DNA from: a virus
IMG/VR virus record: IMGVR_UViG_3300041016_000100
Location: 1-25,820 of that record
Length of the DNA stretch: 25,820 nt
Reading direction: 5' to 3' (one strand)
The notes below the pieces were generated by a model. That model was not told where the DNA came from. It searched no databases and saw only the letters and a list, made by a program, of their open reading frames with translations. The position numbers were made by a program, and so were the translations under genes. Shown piece after piece: positions 8,235 to 16,628 of this stretch (positions are counted from its first letter, which is position 1; every line of letters starts with the position of its first letter).

Positions 8235-8503
8235 AATTTATTTAAGTCGTTTAAATACTGGCCTTTTACTTCCATCTCCATCATCATTGTATTTAATTCT
8301 TTTGGTTCGATACCAAACTTTTCTTTCATCTTTGCAATTTTTCCACATAACATTTTTGCTGCCTTGTAATGTACAATCGCTTTTATAATATCACTTTTAA
8401 TGTTATCATGTTTGCTTCTGATACTTTGAACTTTTGCTCTTAACAATCCCATTTCTTTGGTCAAATCTGATGATATCGATAATTCTATTCCTTGTAATTG
8501 CAT
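8231..8503 (-). CDS. Small helical protein, 90 aa
   Basis: Predominantly helical with many charged residues and a run of Met (TMMMEME) near the C-terminus; probably a coiled coil. No family recognised. It lies between the tape measure and the protease, the junction of the tail and head modules, and its stop overlaps the protease start. The start is preceded by TTTTTTATGATATG, close to the recurring leader sequence. A small assembly factor is possible. Confidence 0.65.
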   Translation of the reverse strand: MQLQGIELSISSDLTKEMGLLRAKVQSIRSKHDNIKSDIIKAIVHYKAAKMLCGKIAKMKEKFGIEPKELNTMMMEMEVKGQYLNDLNKL

Positions 8504-8518
8504 ATCATAAAAAACGAA

Positions 8519-10354
8519 TTAACCAGGGAATGTTGCATTTGTTTGTATTCTCCTATCAAGTGCTTGTTGTGAACTCATGTCGTTACCCACCACATACGCC
8601 TTTGCGGGTTTGTTCATGCTCTTATTTAAACTCGCTGCCATTTGTGCGGATGGATCAACTGTACCACCAATGATTGAAACACTAGGCCCCATACTTTGTG
8701 CTGATTGACCCGTATCAGATTGACCTGGCACTTTCACGGATAAGATTTTTTTAACATTCATTAAACCCGTCGCAATAATTGCCGCAGCATTTATGTACCC
8801 TAATGGTGGTGTTGCTGCCCCCGCTTCCAATGCTTTGTTTGCACCCGTATAGGTAGCAATAATCGCACTTGCTACTGACAACGCTTTTCCCATTGCCGTT
8901 TGTTCACCAACTAATTGTGAGAATGTTGATAATGCGTTTGCCGTGGCATCTAATATAGCCATTTTAGCATCAAGTGTCTTTTTTGCTAAATCTTTTTCTT
9001 TCGCAGCATTGTCTTTTTCAATTTGGAATTTTTTGTCAGCCAATGTTTGCGCGTTTTTTAGTTCTAAATCCGTAACTGCTAATCCCGCTGCTTTTCGTGA
9101 TTCAATCAATGCGTTGGTTCTATCAATTTCCATTTGATACAATGCTTCTTGTAGATCCTTTTCGTTTTGTATGGTATTATATGCTTCTAGTTTTTTAGCA
9201 TCTATTTGTTTATTGATGCTATCTTCCTTGGCTTTTTGCAATTCTTCTAGTCGTAATTTTTCCGCATCTAACGCAGCCTTTTCTGCATCGTCGGCTGATT
9301 TTAATGCTTCTTTTCTTTTTGCTGCATCTTCTTTATTTAATGATTCAATTCCTTTAATTAATTTTCGTTTACGTAAAATTGATTGGGCTTCTAATTCATA
9401 AACTTTGGATTGTGCATCTGCTGATTCTTGGGCCATTTCATCACTAACATCACTAAGAGAATTGCGTTGGTTAATTAAAGCCAATTTCTGTTTGGCAATT
9501 TTCATTTCTTTTGCCAACAAATTATCTTCCGCAGTACCAACTTGTTGCAATGCTTTTATTCTTTCTTCTAATGTGGCGTTTTCATCTTCCATCATTAATC
9601 TGGCCGCTGCTAATTCTTTATTTTGTTTTGACCTTTCTACTCCTAATGCTCTTTCTGCATCCTCAATTTTGGCAAATTGTTTTTCAATGTTTGCTGCAAT
9701 ATTTGCTTCTCGTTGGGCTTCATCCATTACTTTTCCTATTGCCTTTCCCGCTGCATCAAGTTTGCCCGTCATATCTTCAACTCCTAATGCAACTTTGGCA
9801 ACTGCGTTGGTAGCAACTTTTCCCGCTTCTGAAAATTCCCCAGAAAATAATAAACCAATTGCTTTACCTAATTGTGGCAACAATTCCAATAACCCTTCAA
9901 AACGATTAATGATGTTTTCTTTTAACATTCCAGCAAAATCACTTAATGCTTTTTGTGGATCTTCAAATATGGATATTAAAATTTTGGCCACTTTAACCAA
10001 TACATCTCTAAATACATTCATGACCGCACTTAAACCAGCCATGATTTGATCTACCTTTTCACCACCTTCATCCGTGGATGTGAATGCCTTGTACAACAAT
10101 CCTAACGCTGCCGTAATAGCCGTAATGGTCAACATGACGGGATTTGCTGCCAATACCATTAATGATTTGCCAAATCCTTGCACGGCTTGAACTGCTTGAC
10201 CAACGGGGCCTTTGATCCCCGCTAATTTTTCACCAATACCACTTGCTTTTTGCGCAGATGTTCCAACACCATCTAAACTTGAATTTAGATTGTCTACACT
10301 TTGAACTGCATCCTTAGTATTGATATTTACATTGTAATTTATTTGCTCGGCCAT
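8519..10354 (-). CDS. Tape measure protein
   Basis: 611 residues. N-terminal Ala/Gly-rich region, then hydrophobic segments around residues 65-90 (MVLAANPVMLTITAITAAL) and 110-160. A long charged coiled coil follows at about 200-465, rich in Ala, Glu, Lys and Gln. A second hydrophobic region is at about 470-535, and the C-terminus has AYVVGNDMSSQQALDRRI, a tail end I know from Bacteroidota tape measures. Tape measures set tail length at roughly 1.5 angstrom per residue, which would give a tail near 90 nm. It is short for the family. The gene follows the tail-tip genes rather than the chaperones, which is unusual. Confidence 0.9.
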   Translation of the reverse strand: MAEQINYNVNINTKDAVQSVDNLNSSLDGVGTSAQKASGIGEKLAGIKGPVGQAVQAVQGFGKSLMVLAANPVMLTITAITAALGLLYKAFTSTDEGGEKVDQIMAGLSAVMNVFRDVLVKVAKILISIFEDPQKALSDFAGMLKENIINRFEGLLELLPQLGKAIGLLFSGEFSEAGKVATNAVAKVALGVEDMTGKLDAAGKAIGKVMDEAQREANIAANIEKQFAKIEDAERALGVERSKQNKELAAARLMMEDENATLEERIKALQQVGTAEDNLLAKEMKIAKQKLALINQRNSLSDVSDEMAQESADAQSKVYELEAQSILRKRKLIKGIESLNKEDAAKRKEALKSADDAEKAALDAEKLRLEELQKAKEDSINKQIDAKKLEAYNTIQNEKDLQEALYQMEIDRTNALIESRKAAGLAVTDLELKNAQTLADKKFQIEKDNAAKEKDLAKKTLDAKMAILDATANALSTFSQLVGEQTAMGKALSVASAIIATYTGANKALEAGAATPPLGYINAAAIIATGLMNVKKILSVKVPGQSDTGQSAQSMGPSVSIIGGTVDPSAQMAASLNKSMNKPAKAYVVGNDMSSQQALDRRIQTNATFPG

Positions 10355-10494
10355 GATTTTGATTTTCGTTTATAGATTTTCCATACTTGCTTCCAAGTTT
10401 GTGCGTATTGGTTTTTACCTTTGGCAATTTCTACCGTATCCGATACCCCATACCATTCTTGGGCTTGTGCTAATTTTATAATGAGTAATATCAT
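10339..10494 (-). CDS. Small hypothetical protein before the tape measure, 51 aa
   Basis: Fills the gap between the tail-tip gene and the tape measure. ATG at 10494 overlaps the TGA of the 930-residue gene as ATGA, and the TAA at 10341-10339 lies 16 bases inside the tape measure gene. The product starts MILLIIKLAQAQEWYGV and ends in a Lys/Trp-rich basic stretch (QVWKIYKRKSKSWPSK). No family recognised. Such a protein between tail genes may be a small tail chaperone-like factor, but this is inference. The exact fit to both neighbours is the main support. Confidence 0.7.
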   Translation of the reverse strand: MILLIIKLAQAQEWYGVSDTVEIAKGKNQYAQTWKQVWKIYKRKSKSWPSK

Positions 10495-13283
10495 TTTTTC
10501 AGTATTAAAAAGTTAGATGAAACGATCGTGATGGTGTGGGATCCACCAGAAAAAAACTTCCACATTAATTGTACTTCATCGGTTGTTGAAAGGTCTAAAA
10601 TTGTGGATAAATAAGCCACTCCATAATCACTTCCAAATCCACTGAACGCACTTGTTTTTACTCCATTGACCATAATAGCAAAGGTGATGTGGTGACTTCC
10701 ACTTTGTGATACTTCCACCATTGCCGTAAACTTGTATTGACCACCATCAGTGCATATATATTTTGCCGTTGCCAAATCAGATGTAATGTTGTCAACATAG
10801 CCAATGGATACCTCCAATTCTTGTGGAACGGGAATGAATGTCGTTCCTTCCGTTGTGGATGACACGGAAGTTTCACGATACATTGTGATTTGGTTGAATT
10901 GTACAATCGCTTGTAAGCTTTCAACTTGTTGTGCAAGGTCACTAACACTATTTTGGTTGAATGTCGTGTCTTGGTTGCTATTCAAATAATCTTCCGTGCC
11001 ATAACGATACGAGTTCATAATACCTTTGGCCACAACATAATCTTGTAAATATGACAATCCGTTAACATTGATAACCACATCCGTGAAATCGGGTTTTTGC
11101 CCCGTGGTTGTGAACGACATAATATCAACATCTGGGTATGTCACCAATTCAAGGTTAGCCCATTGCGTTAACATATCGTATTTCACCGACTGCACTTTGT
11201 AATAATTGCCACTAATTGCGATGGTGTCGTTCAATTCAAAATTTAACCATTCACCCACGGGAATATACGCACCCACTTTTACCAACCTTGATTGTGTGGA
11301 ATACATACGAGATAAATACTCGTTCCAATACATCAAATACAATGTGTTTATGGGGGCATCTCCACGAACTGAATACTCCAACCCAAACGCCATTGAATAA
11401 CTTGATGAAATGGTTGGATAAGCGGAATATGATGTCATTAATGGCAATACATATTGGTTTACATTGTTGAAATAATATGGATCACTAATTGATTGCAAAC
11501 CACCATAATAAAACAATGTCAAATCTTGTTGCACCGCCTTGTTATCCTTATCCATAAACCTGGGGATGTTTAATTCCGTTGACCTTACTTTTTGATTATT
11601 GGCATTGGTTTCATCTAATGTTTGGGGGCATATTACATTGAACGGGGTTTCTAACTTAAATTCATCTGTTGGGTAATCAATCACGGGTGAAAATGTAACC
11701 GATCCATATTCCCTTCGATTGATGTTTCTGTAATACTCATTTGCCAAACATTCCGATGCCTTGTGGGTCATTGATACCACTTTTGGAATAGGTAATTTGG
11801 TATGCTCAATGTCTTTTGTATCAATAAATTCCGACCAATTCTTTGTCGTTCCTAACGCATACCAATCTTGAAGGTTGTGTATTTCTATGGTTGATGAGCT
11901 TGTCGGAATCAAAATGCAATTGTATGCTTTTATTACACCATTCACAAAGTCCTTAATCTTGGTTTGTGGCATAGCATCCTTCATGTCAATTGTACTTCCA
12001 TTAATCCCTTGGGGTGCAACTGTACACTCAAATGACATTGTATATGGTGATGATACATTGGCGGTCATTGTTCTATATCCATACGATACTTCGTCACCAC
12101 TTGTTAACACATAATCAAAATTTAGATAAGCGGGTGAAATAAATGTGTTCACATTGGTTGTAAATGTGCGACTTTTCATCACTCGGCCATTTAACATCAC
12201 TACAAATGTGATTACTTGCCCCGCAATGGGTGAATTAAATTGCACATACAACGACATTTCAAAGGTGTAATTACCCTTGCGATTTGCCGTGTATATGCCA
12301 GATGTTAAATTGTAGTTCCCAGATGGGTTCGTGGCCACTGTGGGAAATATAAGTGTCTTATAATTTAAGTTTGCAATTGTGAATTGTGTATAAGTAAATG
12401 TACTTACATACGCCGTTGCCAATCCCGATGCCACATACTCTGGGTCATACAATGGCCCCGCCGTTCCCATTGGTAAAATATAAGCATCATCCATTTCGGG
12501 TCGGTCTAAAAACGAACCACTTAATGTGTAAAGGGCTTCTGCAAATACCGTTGTTAACATTGCCTTCAATCTGATTGCGGGTCGTAAATCATCTACCTCC
12601 ACACCATTAGGATTCCGTATGTTTCCATTTATTCCCGATGCCAACGAATACCGCCAATTCTGATTATAGTCAGCAATGGGCCATAATATATCTCCACCCA
12701 CTAATGTTTGATTCCAAGATGCAACAATGTTTGTATAATTGGCCGTGTGGTCATACGCACCCCACATATTATAATTCAATAACTTCTCACCCCATACATC
12801 CAATATCTTTTTGGTCGTTCCGTAAAATACGATGTTGTAAAGTTGTGGGATGCCGTCTTTGTACTTACACCCAATAAACTCCACCCGCCCATCGTAAACG
12901 GGTAACGAGTGAATGTAAAGCGTGGCATTTTTACCAACATTGGGATTCCATCCACCCAATACTACATTCTCATCAAACCAATCCGCAAAGATTTGGTTGT
13001 TTGTTTCTGACGCGGGGATTTGAAAGTTCTGGGTGTAATCTGTCCATACTGTGGATAAATCTTGTAAATCTTTTAACTGTCTATTTAATTCGACACTTTC
13101 ATCCTTGAATAAATCAACGGGCAACAATTCATTGAACGCCCCACCCAATGCCATTAAACTTTCAATACAACAATCTTGGGCTTCGGTAAACCCACCAACC
13201 GCCCTTGTATATAACGCAGTCATGATTGGGGTGATGGTATCTTCAACCCCGTTGTCAATGGTCAATGAAAATCTTAACTCCAT
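10491..13283 (-). CDS. Large tail-tip / baseplate hub protein
   Basis: 930 residues. Near residues 60-100 it has DESVELNRQLKDLQDLS and FQIPASETNNQIFADWF, the signature I associate with the hub protein of Bacteroidota tails. The centre and C-terminus each contain a beta-sandwich module of similar pattern: GNYTFEMSLYVQ..VVMLNG..TSGDEVSYG at about 335-405, and GQYKFTAMVEVS..AIMVNG..STTDEVQLM at about 840-915. These resemble C1q/TNF-like or carbohydrate-binding jelly rolls. A predicted coiled coil (SDLAQQVESLQAIVQFNQ) precedes the last module. The ATG overlaps the upstream TAA as TAATG. It probably sits at the tail end and contacts the cell surface. Confidence 0.8.
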   Translation of the reverse strand: MELRFSLTIDNGVEDTITPIMTALYTRAVGGFTEAQDCCIESLMALGGAFNELLPVDLFKDESVELNRQLKDLQDLSTVWTDYTQNFQIPASETNNQIFADWFDENVVLGGWNPNVGKNATLYIHSLPVYDGRVEFIGCKYKDGIPQLYNIVFYGTTKKILDVWGEKLLNYNMWGAYDHTANYTNIVASWNQTLVGGDILWPIADYNQNWRYSLASGINGNIRNPNGVEVDDLRPAIRLKAMLTTVFAEALYTLSGSFLDRPEMDDAYILPMGTAGPLYDPEYVASGLATAYVSTFTYTQFTIANLNYKTLIFPTVATNPSGNYNLTSGIYTANRKGNYTFEMSLYVQFNSPIAGQVITFVVMLNGRVMKSRTFTTNVNTFISPAYLNFDYVLTSGDEVSYGYRTMTANVSSPYTMSFECTVAPQGINGSTIDMKDAMPQTKIKDFVNGVIKAYNCILIPTSSSTIEIHNLQDWYALGTTKNWSEFIDTKDIEHTKLPIPKVVSMTHKASECLANEYYRNINRREYGSVTFSPVIDYPTDEFKLETPFNVICPQTLDETNANNQKVRSTELNIPRFMDKDNKAVQQDLTLFYYGGLQSISDPYYFNNVNQYVLPLMTSYSAYPTISSSYSMAFGLEYSVRGDAPINTLYLMYWNEYLSRMYSTQSRLVKVGAYIPVGEWLNFELNDTIAISGNYYKVQSVKYDMLTQWANLELVTYPDVDIMSFTTTGQKPDFTDVVINVNGLSYLQDYVVAKGIMNSYRYGTEDYLNSNQDTTFNQNSVSDLAQQVESLQAIVQFNQITMYRETSVSSTTEGTTFIPVPQELEVSIGYVDNITSDLATAKYICTDGGQYKFTAMVEVSQSGSHHITFAIMVNGVKTSAFSGFGSDYGVAYLSTILDLSTTDEVQLMWKFFSGGSHTITIVSSNFLILKK

Positions 13284-14389
13284 TATCGTACAATCTTGTT
13301 AATCTTGGGTTGACTGTACTCGAATTGTATGGTGTATTGGATAAGGTATTCGTTTAATACTTTTTTCTTTTCAAATGCTGAATCAATTACTCGCGAAGCC
13401 AATACAATGTTACCATCCAACATTAAAATGTTGTTTGAGTAAAACACTTGTTCCAAGGCATCAATATCCGCTTCGTTGATCCAATCCGTGTTTACCATCA
13501 TAGTCAATTTTGAGTTGACTAAATACGAAGTGGTAACCCCTACGCCATAACTCCAATCTTGACCCAAATCCGCTTGTTTGAAAATCGGTTGTGAATATGT
13601 TTCTTTTTCAACTCCGTAATTGTCACGGCTTAATGCGTTGAATAAATAGGAATCATAAACCCCGTATTTGTTTAGGAACAACGCATCTTGTTGACCATAC
13701 TTATTCTGGCAATCAAATACCACGGGCATCACAACATCATTCCCCGTTTTTACAAAAGTGATATTGGAATCCGTACCCCATACTCCACCCGCCGTCATCA
13801 ATTGCTTTATTTCAATTCCTTGGATTAACTGCGATTGTGTTGTAATTGCATTTGGTGTTACCGTTGCACTTCCACAAGTGATGGATGTAATCACACTTGC
13901 ATCGTACCATAAATACGCTTGGGGGGTTTCGGTTGTCAATGTAACTTGTGATTTGTCCGTATAGACATACTTAGCCCCGTAACCGACATTAAATCCATCT
14001 TGGGTGTATGTGTATCCACTTGTGGCCAATATCGTGTTAGAAGTGATTAATGATGTTGATGTGCTTGAATAAAACCCTTGGCAAGTTACCACCACTCGCA
14101 TTGCACCATCACCGATATTTGGTTGGTATGTACCCGTTAAGAAATAATCCCGTTTTACATATTGACTGACAATTTTGTGTACATCAATCCATCCCCTTCC
14201 CCCACCAAATTGGTCGGGTACTCTGTTAATGGTTACAATCGGGGTTGCGGGTAATGTGGCCGTGCCACTCCATACATAAACCTTAAATTCATAATAGAAT
14301 CCCGTGACTGCATAATTGCCGTCATATCCTTGGTAAATAATTGGGGAATTGCACCCCACAATTGAATCTGGTTGTTCCGTGAAGTTCAT
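13283..14389 (-). CDS. Tail protein (distal tail type)
   Basis: 368 residues, strongly beta-rich. Starts MNFTEQPDSIVGCNSPIIYQ with FYYEFKVYVWSG and VTINRVPDQFGGGRGWIDVHKIV, and ends YTIQFEYSQPKIN. I recall proteins of this pattern directly before the hub gene in Bacteroidota phages, where they are called tail or distal tail proteins; catalytic motifs were not seen. ATG overlaps the upstream stop as ATGA, and its own stop overlaps the hub gene, so the two large proteins are coupled and likely assemble together. Confidence 0.7.
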   Translation of the reverse strand: MNFTEQPDSIVGCNSPIIYQGYDGNYAVTGFYYEFKVYVWSGTATLPATPIVTINRVPDQFGGGRGWIDVHKIVSQYVKRDYFLTGTYQPNIGDGAMRVVVTCQGFYSSTSTSLITSNTILATSGYTYTQDGFNVGYGAKYVYTDKSQVTLTTETPQAYLWYDASVITSITCGSATVTPNAITTQSQLIQGIEIKQLMTAGGVWGTDSNITFVKTGNDVVMPVVFDCQNKYGQQDALFLNKYGVYDSYLFNALSRDNYGVEKETYSQPIFKQADLGQDWSYGVGVTTSYLVNSKLTMMVNTDWINEADIDALEQVFYSNNILMLDGNIVLASRVIDSAFEKKKVLNEYLIQYTIQFEYSQPKINKIVR

Positions 14390-14937
14390 TTCTTGAATAG
14401 TCCTTTTTTAATATCTTGTGACATCGCTTGGGTCAAAGCTTTATTGAACGATGGTAAAATTTGTTGTCTTGCTTGTGTTACAAATGGGAATGGCTCAATA
14501 CCAAAATACTTTATTTTGCGATTCATCATAAACCGCATGGCGTTTTCATCTGCCTTGCCTTTGAATCTTCCCGTTCCCATATCCCTTGGTTGGATGCGTT
14601 TCATCTTTGTCCAATTACGCATTGAATCCAATGGAATCCCCTTACCTGGTTTTCTTCCCCTCTGTACATAATCCGCCGTCTTGTTCATCGTGATTCCCAA
14701 TGTCAAACCATTCGGATCGGGTTGAATAGAACCCACCAATTGCCCAGATGCTACATAATTACCACGGAATGTCTTTTTGGTTGCTGACACCACTTGCCAT
14801 CCACCACCTACCTTTTTCCACTTGGCACGGATTGAAACACGGGGGCGTTTTATTTCCAACATATTCCGACAAGCAATTGCCCACTTCTTGGAATAATCCG
14901 CAACAACGGAAACGCTATTCTTAAACGCAATCGCCAT
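14386..14937 (-). CDS. HK97 gp10-like tail completion protein
   Basis: 183 residues, basic. N-terminal helix with KKWAIACRNML, a central strand region with SGQLVGSIQ and the characteristic DYVQRGRKPGKGIP at about 89-103, and a C-terminal helix with PFPFVTQARQQI. This is the layout of the HK97 gp10 / tail-joining family, which closes the tail-proximal end. Overlaps the upstream gene by 17 bases and the next gene as ATGA. Confidence 0.7.
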   Translation of the reverse strand: MAIAFKNSVSVVADYSKKWAIACRNMLEIKRPRVSIRAKWKKVGGGWQVVSATKKTFRGNYVASGQLVGSIQPDPNGLTLGITMNKTADYVQRGRKPGKGIPLDSMRNWTKMKRIQPRDMGTGRFKGKADENAMRFMMNRKIKYFGIEPFPFVTQARQQILPSFNKALTQAMSQDIKKGLFKK

Positions 14938-15412
14938 CAGTAACCCAAGGGTTGATTAAATCAATTGTAACTTGTATTTGAAATCCCGCTAATACTGAAT
15001 CCATCGTTTCAACAAATGGCATAAAGTTTATGGGGCGTTGGAATTGGATTTGATTAAAATAGGTTTGTTCTAACAACCACAATCCTTTTGACATTTGCAC
15101 ATACATTTCTTGTAAAATATGCCCATAGTTTTCATTCTCCGTGTATCCGTATTGGTCGTAAACTGTAATCAAGTTTAACTGTTCGTTCTCACCTTTCAAA
15201 AAGTTTACACGATCCGCAATCATTACATTCATTTGAATGGATGCGATTTGGTCGGTCAACGCCACATTTTGAATTGAACAGTGCATCAACGGGAATACCG
15301 TGAACGCCTTGAAATCTAACTCTGTTAATGTTCCGTGGCTATAATTCCATCCTTCCGTTGTGGCTATGTCCTTGAATACCTTGAATGCCGTTCCTATGTG
15401 ATTATTGTTCAT
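14921..15412 (-). CDS. Tail terminator-like protein
   Basis: 163 residues. Mixed alpha/beta with HGTLTELDFKAFTVFPLMH near the start and FMPFVETMDSVLAGFQIQV near the end, a pattern I have seen in small tail proteins that cap the tube. It stands between the chaperones and the gp10-like gene, as tail terminators often do. The ATG at 15412 overlaps the TGA of the -1 chaperone frame as ATGA. Confidence 0.6.
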   Translation of the reverse strand: MNNNHIGTAFKVFKDIATTEGWNYSHGTLTELDFKAFTVFPLMHCSIQNVALTDQIASIQMNVMIADRVNFLKGENEQLNLITVYDQYGYTENENYGHILQEMYVQMSKGLWLLEQTYFNQIQFQRPINFMPFVETMDSVLAGFQIQVTIDLINPWVTDGDCV

Positions 15413-16148
15413 CGCTTGTAACTTTGTTTAATGATTTTTTGTTCCATTTCCGCAATGTCGCTCTCGTAAGCGGTGAAATACAAAGCGGTGTGAATGGTCT
15501 TAGTATACACATCTTCCAATTGTAGGAAATTTCTTGAAGCGAGTCGATAGACCATTCCAAACCATCCCCATTTTTTGGTAAGGCGGTTTTCATCTGCTGA
15601 CCCATCTCCCCCTCCAAATACTTCTGGATAGAATTCAGTAAGTCGATTCCTAAACTCCAAAAAAAAACCATGGCCCCAAATGTGGTGTTGCAATCCAAAT
15701 CTTTGAACCCAGTAACAAGGTTTGCGGAATAGGGTGCAATCTCATACCTTCCGTTCTGTCCGCTATGCGTTACGGGGCGATATAAGACACTCATCACTCT
15801 CCATAGGTCGTGGGTTTCCTTTGTGTATGTTTCGATGTCTATAAACTCACCCACCGACATATCATCCAAGTTGGGGATAAATCCGTATTCAACGCCATCC
15901 ATTTTGAACTTGGGTGTGAATGTTGGTGATTCGGTTAACATCAAAGTGATCCGTTCAACCGCCTTGGTTAAAACATCAAACGGCATGGCCATAACCTCGG
16001 TCATGGTCAATTCACAAAAAATGGAAACGGCTTCCAATTGTCGTTGGGTATCATCCATCTCGGGTTTGAGGGATTCATACGCCAACATTTGATGCAACTT
16101 CACATCTTTAAGCGATGTGGGTACTAATATGCTTTTGGATTCAATCAT
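15402..16148 (-). CDS. Tail assembly chaperone G (zero-frame product), 248 aa
   Basis: Starts MIESKSILVPTSLKDVKLHQM and includes FGAMVFFWSLGIDLLNSI, typical of the first chaperone protein in Bacteroidota phages. Tail chaperones coat the tape measure and bring tube subunits to it. The zero frame passes the T9 run at 15667-15659 and remains open for a further ~85 codons to 15402. After about residue 195 the sequence (WKMCILRPFTPLCISPL) looks less like a conserved protein than the -1 frame. The upstream gap of 33 bases has the TTTTATAAT leader before ATG. Confidence 0.75.
   Translation of the reverse strand: MIESKSILVPTSLKDVKLHQMLAYESLKPEMDDTQRQLEAVSIFCELTMTEVMAMPFDVLTKAVERITLMLTESPTFTPKFKMDGVEYGFIPNLDDMSVGEFIDIETYTKETHDLWRVMSVLYRPVTHSGQNGRYEIAPYSANLVTGFKDLDCNTTFGAMVFFWSLGIDLLNSIQKYLEGEMGQQMKTALPKNGDGLEWSIDSLQEISYNWKMCILRPFTPLCISPLTRATLRKWNKKSLNKVTSDEQ
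15409..16148 (-). CDS. Predicted GT chaperone made by -1 frameshift
   Basis: The zero-frame gene, read to the T9 run and then shifted -1, joins the frame that ends at 15409. That frame carries KKWGWFGMVYRLA, LEDVYTKTIHTALYFTAYES and EMEQKIIKQSYKR, the pattern of the second chaperone of Bacteroidota phages. Its 5' end has no ATG before FGMVYR; the first start codon is a TTG at 15693, so ordinary initiation would miss the conserved part. Its TGA overlaps the ATG of the next gene as ATGA, the junction type of this genome, whereas the zero frame runs 7 bases further. This supports programmed slippage as in lambda G/GT. A sequencing indel in the homopolymer would also join the frames. Confidence 0.65.
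15659..15667 (-). other. Slippery T9 run for -1 frameshifting
   Basis: On the minus strand the zero frame reads ATG GTT TTT TTT TGG, so T TTT TTT is a legal X XXY YYZ slip heptamer. Moving back one base joins the zero frame to the frame that carries the second chaperone. I did not identify a clear downstream pseudoknot. Confidence 0.65.
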
Positions 16149-16181
16149 CTATTATAAAACGACTGAATTGGGGTTTGTTGT

Positions 16182-16628
16182 TTACACCTCCAATGCCTCG
16201 TTCAATAATACGGTGACTTTACCATATTGCCTTTGCACTTCTTTGTCTGACCACATTATGTTTCCAAATTCCCTCACTGAATTAATAATGGTTGAATGGT
16301 CGCGGTGGCTGATGTTTCCAATTTCGGTTAATCCCATCACCAATCGCTTTCTGCAAATGTAATTAAACATGTGACGGGCAAATAGCTTTGACCTTTTCCG
16401 CGATGGGCAAAGTATTTCATCGGGTGTTAAATCGGTTACCGTACACACCGCCCTTAATACTTCCTTCCAATGTGTGGGGGTATCGTTTAATTGAATGCGG
16501 GGTTTGATTATTTCCCTTTTTAATTCCTTGACCTGGGAATGGCAATCACTTTGTATTGCTACAATTAATAATCGCAATCGTTTAACTTCTTGTTTGAGTA
16601 AGTGTATTTGTTGGTAATGGCTTGTCAT
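16182..16628 (-). CDS. Stand-alone DnaA domain IV-like DNA-binding protein
   Basis: Start at 16628 (MTSHYQQIHLL) chosen because its ATG overlaps the methyltransferase TGA as ATGA; an ATG at 16715 would overlap by 90 bases. 148 residues. Residues 1-40 form a charged coiled coil. Residues ~53-145 match the C-terminal DNA-binding domain of DnaA: HWKEVLRAVCTVTDLTPDEIL, SRKR (76-79), FARHMFNYICR, LTEIGNISHRDHSTIINSV, including the HRDHST signature at 108-113. The AAA+ ATPase domain is absent, so it could bind DnaA boxes but not act as a full initiator. It may regulate replication or host DnaA activity, and the coiled coil may dimerise it. Confidence 0.8.
   Translation of the reverse strand: MTSHYQQIHLLKQEVKRLRLLIVAIQSDCHSQVKELKREIIKPRIQLNDTPTHWKEVLRAVCTVTDLTPDEILCPSRKRSKLFARHMFNYICRKRLVMGLTEIGNISHRDHSTIINSVREFGNIMWSDKEVQRQYGKVTVLLNEALEV

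Noticed and set aside
8943-10049. Long plus-strand open frames opposite the tape measure, including one of 214 codons
   Set aside because: They lie antisense to a coherent coiled-coil gene, read as Ser/Ala/Phe/Asn-rich strings, and appear to be a by-product of its Ala/Glu/Lys codon use.
10658-10948. 96-codon minus-strand frame in the tail-tip gene
   Set aside because: Shadow frame; the jelly-roll module of the hub protein covers the same bases.
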